64,000 nt of DNA from Thermoleophilaceae bacterium (lineage in GTDB: Bacteria > Actinomycetota > Thermoleophilia > Solirubrobacterales > Thermoleophilaceae), in assembly GCA_030447875.1 (NCBI GenBank), contig JAUJOA010000003.1, positions 1-64,000 on the forward strand. The letters are read 5' to 3'. Both the position numbers and the translations under genes were made by a program. Positions 60,309-64,000 of the stretch are shown here, one piece after another. Positions within the stretch are counted from its first letter, which is position 1; each line of letters begins with the position of its first letter. The notes beneath the pieces were generated by a model. The model had not been told where the DNA came from. It did not search any database and worked only from the letters and a program-made list of their open reading frames with translations.

Positions 60309-61831
60309 TCGTCGCGGCCGCGGGCGAGTGCCTCGGGCAGCGCCGCGATCACATCGCCGGCGATCGTGTGGTCGGCGCCGATCCGCTCGGCGGCGACGAT
60401 GCCGGCGCGGGCGTGGGCCAGCACTCCGGCGGACGCCGCCTCGAACGGGTCGAGCCCCTTCGCCAGCAACGCTCCGATGACGCCAGAGAGCACGTCGCCG
60501 GTCCCGGCCGTCGCGAGCGCCGGAGTCGCCCCCGCGCTGATCGCGACAGGCCACTCGGGCGTCGCCACGATCGAGTCGTCACCTTTCAGCACCACGACGG
60601 CGCCGCTTCGCTCCGCCGCCGCTCGGGCGGCCAGGAGTCGGCCCGCGTTGATCGACTGGGAGTCCGTGTCTAGCAGGCGCGCGAGCTCGCCGGCGTGTGG
60701 AGTGAGGACCGTCGGTCCCGGACGCTTCGTGAGCGACTCCAGCCGCCCGACGTGTGCGTTCAGCCCGTCGGCGTCGATGAGCATCGGCGCCTCGACCGCT
60801 GCAGCGACCTCACGCGCGAAGTCGAACGCGCCGTCGGTCCTTCCGATGCCCGGTCCGAGCACCACGCATCCCGCCCGCTCAGCGAGCCTCGCGACCTCCT
60901 CTGCGCCCGCCGCCACATGGGCGCCGTCGGCCTCCGGCAGCCCGACCGTCATCTCCTCGAGAAGTCGTAGCTCGAATGTGGGCTCGGCGGACGCCGGTAC
61001 GGCCACCTGCACGTAGCCCGCGCCCGTGCGCGCGGCCGACTTCGCAGCCATCGTGGGGGCGCCGGTGAGGCCGCGAGAGCCGCCTGCGATCACGACGACG
61101 CCGGACGTGAACTTCGAGCCGTCACGCGCGCGGCGTGGGATCAGCTCGAGCGCGCGGGTAGCGACGAGACCGGCGCGACCCGGCGCCGGAGCGCCACGGG
61201 GAATGCCGATCTCGACGACCCTGACCTGCCCGCTGTGGTAGGTCCCGGGGGCCACATGGAGCCCGATCTTCGAGCCGTGGAACGTGACCGTCAGATCCGA
61301 GCGAACCGCCTCCCCCTGCACCTCACCGGTTGAGGCGTCGACGCCAGAGGGCACGTCGCAGGCGAGGACGGGGCAGGTCTGCTCGTTGATCGCGGCGATC
61401 GCTCCGGCCACGGGCTCCCTCGGGGTGCCTGAGAACCCGGTCCCCAGAAGGCAGTCGACCACGCACCCGGAGCCGTCCAGTGTGCCGGGCGCAAAAGGCG
61501 CCGGCCGAGCGCCGGGCAGGCGCTCGAGGTTCGAGCGCGCGTCGCCCTTGAAATCGTCCAGGGCGCCCGTCGCGAGGACGTCCACCTCGTGCCCGTCGCC
61601 GCGAAGGAGGCGGGCGGCCACGAGCCCGTCCCCGCCGTTGTTCCCCTTCCCGACCACGACTCGCACGGGTAGCGCCGACCGCGCCACCTCAGTCGCCGCT
61701 CGGGCGAGCCCCTCACCAGCGCGCTCCATCAGATCGAGGGAGGGAACGCCGGCCTCCTCGATCGACCAGGCGTCCGCAGCCCGCATCTCATCGGCGTCGT
61801 AGAGCGGGTCGAGCCAGTTGGGGACCGCCAT
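60305..61831 (-). CDS. nnr: bifunctional NAD(P)H-hydrate epimerase / ADP-dependent dehydratase
   Basis: 508 residues. N-terminal YjeF epimerase domain (residues ~1-210): MERAGEGLARAA, VVGKGNNGGDGLVAARLL, DCLLGTGFSG. C-terminal ribokinase-like dehydratase domain (~220-505): GPGIGRTDG, LTPHAGELARLL and the anion hole AGTGDVLSGVIGALLA. It repairs hydrated NAD(P)H. Start ATG overlaps the acpS stop by one base; the end overlaps alr. Confidence 0.93.
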   Translation of the reverse strand: MAVPNWLDPLYDADEMRAADAWSIEEAGVPSLDLMERAGEGLARAATEVARSALPVRVVVGKGNNGGDGLVAARLLRGDGHEVDVLATGALDDFKGDARSNLERLPGARPAPFAPGTLDGSGCVVDCLLGTGFSGTPREPVAGAIAAINEQTCPVLACDVPSGVDASTGEVQGEAVRSDLTVTFHGSKIGLHVAPGTYHSGQVRVVEIGIPRGAPAPGRAGLVATRALELIPRRARDGSKFTSGVVVIAGGSRGLTGAPTMAAKSAARTGAGYVQVAVPASAEPTFELRLLEEMTVGLPEADGAHVAAGAEEVARLAERAGCVVLGPGIGRTDGAFDFAREVAAAVEAPMLIDADGLNAHVGRLESLTKRPGPTVLTPHAGELARLLDTDSQSINAGRLLAARAAAERSGAVVVLKGDDSIVATPEWPVAISAGATPALATAGTGDVLSGVIGALLAKGLDPFEAASAGVLAHARAGIVAAERIGADHTIAGDVIAALPEALARGRDE

Positions 61832-62208
61832 CAGCGGCTCGACCGCGGACGGGCCGGCGTCAACACGGCCACGGCGCCCGCCGTCATGCGATCGTGGGTG
61901 AGGGATACGGCGGGCGCGACACCGAGCTGCCCGGCTCGACGGGCCGCCGCGCCGGCCAGGCGAACGCGCGGCCCCTCCTGGTCCGAGACCACCTCCACAT
62001 CGCGATGGCTCCAGCTCGTCAGGCCCAGCGCCTTCGCCACCGCCTCCTTGGCACAGAAGCGCGCGGCCAGATGCTGGGCGGGGCGGGCGCGCCTGGACGC
62101 ATACGCGCGCTCGAGGTCCGTGAAGAGGCGCTCGGCGATCAGCGGTCGCCGTTCGAGTGCCCGCTCCATGCGGTCGATCTCGAGCAGGTCAAGTCCAATC
62201 CCCGGCAC
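61831..62208 (-). CDS. acpS: holo-[acyl-carrier-protein] synthase
   Basis: 125 residues. GIGLDLLEIDRMERAL gives the metal-binding Asp, and AARFCAKEAVAKALGL the catalytic F-x-x-KE-A-x-x-KA motif. It transfers phosphopantetheine from CoA to acyl-carrier protein. GTG start; the TACGCT box 7 nt upstream makes it the promoter-proximal gene of the acpS-nnr-alr-cca unit. Divergent from the membrane protein at 62297. Confidence 0.9.
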   Translation of the reverse strand: MPGIGLDLLEIDRMERALERRPLIAERLFTDLERAYASRRARPAQHLAARFCAKEAVAKALGLTSWSHRDVEVVSDQEGPRVRLAGAAARRAGQLGVAPAVSLTHDRMTAGAVAVLTPARPRSSR

Positions 62209-62215
62209 ACCGGCG

Positions 62216-62221
62216 AGCGTA
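62216..62221 (-). promoter_or_regulatory. -10 box, leaderless type
   Basis: TACGCT on the minus strand ends 7 nt before the GTG of acpS at 62208; no SD. Confidence 0.5.
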
Positions 62222-62283
62222 GCGACGCGCGGTCAGCCGCGCCGGCACCGAGCACCAAGACTTCCGGTTCGCAGCGCAACCTC

Positions 62284-62289
62284 TAGCCT
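62284..62289 (+). promoter_or_regulatory. -10 box, leaderless type
   Basis: TAGCCT ends 7 nt before the GTG at 62297; no SD. Confidence 0.5.
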
Positions 62290-62296
62290 CTGGCCC

Positions 62297-63025
62297 GTGA
62301 CCTCGGCCAGACGCTTGCTCATACTGCTCGCGTTCGTCCTCATGGCGGCGGGCATCGTCCTGATGCTTGCCCTCGAGAGCGCCGTCTTCCTCGTGCTGAC
62401 GATCGCGGGCTTCGTGCTAGTGATCCTGTCCGTTCCGGGCCTGTCTCGCGACGACGAAGACGGCGCCGGCGAGCCCGCCGGCACCCCGCCCCCGGCCCCG
62501 GACCAGCCGACCATGGTGCAGGCGCCCGCCGACGTGAAGACGGCGGAGGCGGACGAGCAGGCACTGACCCAGACCGCCGTTTGGACGGAGCCCGAGGGCC
62601 AAGCTCGAGGAGTCGACGCTCCGTTCGATCCTGAGCCCCCGCACGCCGATGCCGAGGCGCTTCGAGCGGACGCGTCGTCGCCGCCGGATGCCGCGGAAGG
62701 CGACACTGAGGCGGTGGGGGCGCCCGGCGGCGGTGTGCGGGAGGTTCACTCCGGCGTGACGATGACCGGTCCGGGCGCCGAGGATCGGGAGGGCGAATCG
62801 GAGCCCGAGGCGGTCGGCGCGATCCACGATCAACGCACCGGCGCGGGAGCCGTCTTCGGACCGCCGCTCGGTGACGCTTCCTGGGACGAGAACGCGGTCG
62901 GTGGGCCTGGGGCGCTCATCCGCGGGCTCGGCGACCGAGCGGCCGAGCGGCCGGCGGGCGCCATCGCCGTCGCCGGCGCCGGGGTCGTCGGCCTCCTGAT
63001 CTGGCTGCGACGCCTGCGGTCCTAG
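62297..63025 (+). CDS. membrane protein with acidic linker, unknown function
   Basis: 242 residues from the GTG at 62297. Two N-terminal helices (LLILLAFVLMAAGIVLML, AVFLVLTIAGFVLVILSV), a long acidic Ala/Glu/Asp/Pro-rich linker of ~150 residues, and a last helix near the end (AGAIAVAGAGVVGLLIWL). No motif recognised. The upstream open frame to 61886 is antisense of acpS and ignored. Alone, divergent from acpS. Confidence 0.6.
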   Translation: MTSARRLLILLAFVLMAAGIVLMLALESAVFLVLTIAGFVLVILSVPGLSRDDEDGAGEPAGTPPPAPDQPTMVQAPADVKTAEADEQALTQTAVWTEPEGQARGVDAPFDPEPPHADAEALRADASSPPDAAEGDTEAVGAPGGGVREVHSGVTMTGPGAEDREGESEPEAVGAIHDQRTGAGAVFGPPLGDASWDENAVGGPGALIRGLGDRAAERPAGAIAVAGAGVVGLLIWLRRLRS

Positions 63026-63048
63026 CGCCGTCGCCGGTTGAGCAACCA

Positions 63049-63054
63049 TAATGT
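63049..63054 (+). promoter_or_regulatory. -10 box, leaderless type
   Basis: TAATGT ends 8 nt before the ATG at 63063 (5 nt before the alternative GTG at 63060). Confidence 0.45.
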
Positions 63055-63062
63055 GATCGGTG

Positions 63063-63350
63063 ATGCGCCCCCCTAGATCACTGACCGGTCGGGTGGCTCA
63101 GGAGTACATCCTCCGCCGGCTCGGCTCCCGAAGTCACCGACGCCGCGGCTATGGCTGGCCGACGCAGCGGGGCCACGGTGGGTTCCCGTACGGGAGCAGA
63201 GGGTGGCCGGCCTCATCGCGCGGATATCGGGGCGGTACCAACGTTCGCGTCTTCGGCTGCTGCCTCCCGGGCTGTGGCGCCTACTCCCTGCTCGGGGTCA
63301 CGGCCGTCGGCGCGGGAGTGAAGCTGGCCGCACGGCGCCTGTCAGCATGA
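63063..63350 (+). CDS. small basic membrane protein
   Basis: 95 residues. The N-terminal half is Arg/Gly/Tyr-rich and looks disordered (RGYGWPTQRGHGGFPYGSRG); the C-terminal half NVRVFGCCLPGCGAYSLLGV and TAVGAGVKLAARR carries a Cys-rich turn and one helix. Not recognised. Its stop overlaps the next start (ATGA), which argues that it is a real gene. ATG 63063 is chosen from the -10 spacing. Confidence 0.5.
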   Translation: MRPPRSLTGRVAQEYILRRLGSRSHRRRGYGWPTQRGHGGFPYGSRGWPASSRGYRGGTNVRVFGCCLPGCGAYSLLGVTAVGAGVKLAARRLSA

Positions 63351-63448
63351 TCGCCTTCTTCTCGAACCGCCTGGGCTGCGTCGGCTCGCTGCTAGTCTCC
63401 GCGGGGCTCACGCTCGCGGTGTTGCTCCTGACCGGAGCGTTCGACTGA
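63347..63448 (+). CDS. 33-residue single-helix membrane protein
   Basis: MIAFFSNRLGCVGSLLVSAG followed by a hydrophobic stretch to the end. The FFSNRLGCxGSLLVS pattern looks like a conserved short actinobacterial membrane protein. ATG overlaps the previous stop (ATGA), and the desaturase gene starts 5 bp after its end, so the three form one unit. Function unknown. Confidence 0.55.
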   Translation: MIAFFSNRLGCVGSLLVSAGLTLAVLLLTGAFD

Positions 63449-63453
63449 GAACC

Positions 63454-64000
63454 ATGGCCACGGCAGCCATCCCAAGTGTCAAGCAGCGCTCCGGGGAGCC
63501 CTTCTGGCGTGAAGCCATCGCCCCCTACGCCCGGGCGCATCTCGGTCGCAGCCTGCTCGACATCGCGACCTCGATCGTGCCCTACCTGCTGCTGTCGGTC
63601 GTGATGTATCTCGCGCTGGACCTCTCGTACCTCTTGGTCCTCGCCCTGGCGGTGCCCGCCGCGGGGTTCTTGCTGCGGACATACATCGTCTTCCACGACT
63701 GCACTCACGGGTCATTCCTCGCGTCGAAGCGGGCCAACGCCTGGCTGGGGATCGCCTCGGGGCTCGTCGTCTTCTCCCCTTTCCACAGCTGGCGACACAA
63801 CCACGCGGTCCACCACGCCACCTCCGGAGACCTCGACCGGCGCGGCGTGGGGGACGTTCCCACCAAGACGGTGGCCGAGTACGCCGCCCTGCCGTGGAAG
63901 CAGCGGCTCGGATACCGGCTCTTCCGCAACCCGCTCGTCATGTTCGGTATCGGGCCGATCTGGGCGCTGGTAGTGCAACCGCGCCTGGTCTCGCGCTCGG
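63454..64000 (+). CDS. fatty acid desaturase (5' part, runs off the window)
   Basis: About 182 codons visible, open to the end. Two of the three histidine boxes of membrane desaturases are present: HDCTHGS (HxxxH) near residue 79 and HNHAVHH (HxxHH type) near residue 112. Helices lie around residues 30-75. It introduces a double bond into an acyl chain using iron and oxygen. ATG 5 bp after the small membrane protein; AGAACC spacing, no clear SD. The third His box would lie beyond 64000. Confidence 0.88.
   Translation, partial: MATAAIPSVKQRSGEPFWREAIAPYARAHLGRSLLDIATSIVPYLLLSVVMYLALDLSYLLVLALAVPAAGFLLRTYIVFHDCTHGSFLASKRANAWLGIASGLVVFSPFHSWRHNHAVHHATSGDLDRRGVGDVPTKTVAEYAALPWKQRLGYRLFRNPLVMFGIGPIWALVVQPRLVSRS

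Overview
The window is a GC-rich, gene-dense chromosome segment with housekeeping and central-metabolism genes. It has no phage, transposase, CRISPR array or rRNA/tRNA gene that I can see. OpcA next to glucose-6-phosphate dehydrogenase, the actinobacterial-type oxidase subunit IV, frequent GTG/TTG starts and start codons placed 6-9 nt after a TANNNT box point to an actinomycete. The gene mix looks most like Thermoleophilia/Solirubrobacterales. That placement is inference from protein style, not from a marker gene search.

Layout. 0.2-4.0 kb: a secreted propeller-like protein, a membrane protein, a two-domain sulfurtransferase, a Rossmann protein and a small membrane protein. 4.1-11.6 kb: an acyl-CoA degradation block (thiolase, acyl-CoA dehydrogenase, crotonase, 3-hydroxyacyl-CoA dehydrogenase, aldehyde dehydrogenase) with a LOG-family gene on the opposite strand. 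11.6-14.0 kb: small conserved genes, then a decayed patch with a broken glycolipid-binding-type gene, the tail of an enoyl-CoA hydratase and a damaged 3' end of a YczE/YitT-like gene. 14.0-24.9 kb: aconitase, thioesterase, PHP protein, a PLP-type deaminase/aldolase, an FAD lactone-oxidase-like enzyme, thioredoxin reductase, a flippase-like protein, a PAP2 protein, an MBL hydrolase and a crotonase. A striking inverted heptad repeat separates the last two. 24.9-29.9 kb: the first cytochrome oxidase locus (subunits II and I, heme A and heme O synthases, cupin), then an Na+/H+ antiporter.

31.2-44.9 kb carries a minus-strand pentose-phosphate region: ROK glucokinase and transketolase, then after an interruption a tightly overlapping run tal-pgi fusion, gnd, zwf, opcA, pgl and a GH15 glycosidase. 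Together they release glucose, phosphorylate it, oxidise it to give NADPH and recycle the pentoses. 44.9-53.0 kb is a second oxidase locus (two tiny membrane proteins, subunit IV, MFS transporter, subunit II, subunit I, a tandem USP-like protein, subunit III, inositol monophosphatase, dihaem cytochrome c). The two subunit I proteins belong to different proton-channel classes (A1 and A2). The second subunit I gene and its USP neighbour carry three single-base frameshifts.

53.0-64.0 kb: a glycosyltransferase, small proteins, a csp-infA pair outside any ribosomal operon, and an overlapping acpS-nnr-alr-cca run followed by HIT and crotonase genes. The window ends inside a fatty acid desaturase gene.

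The most general signal is a promoter layout: about twenty genes that head a transcript have a TANNNT-like -10 box ending 6-9 nt before the start codon and lack a Shine-Dalgarno sequence, as expected for leaderless mRNAs. I used this to choose several starts.
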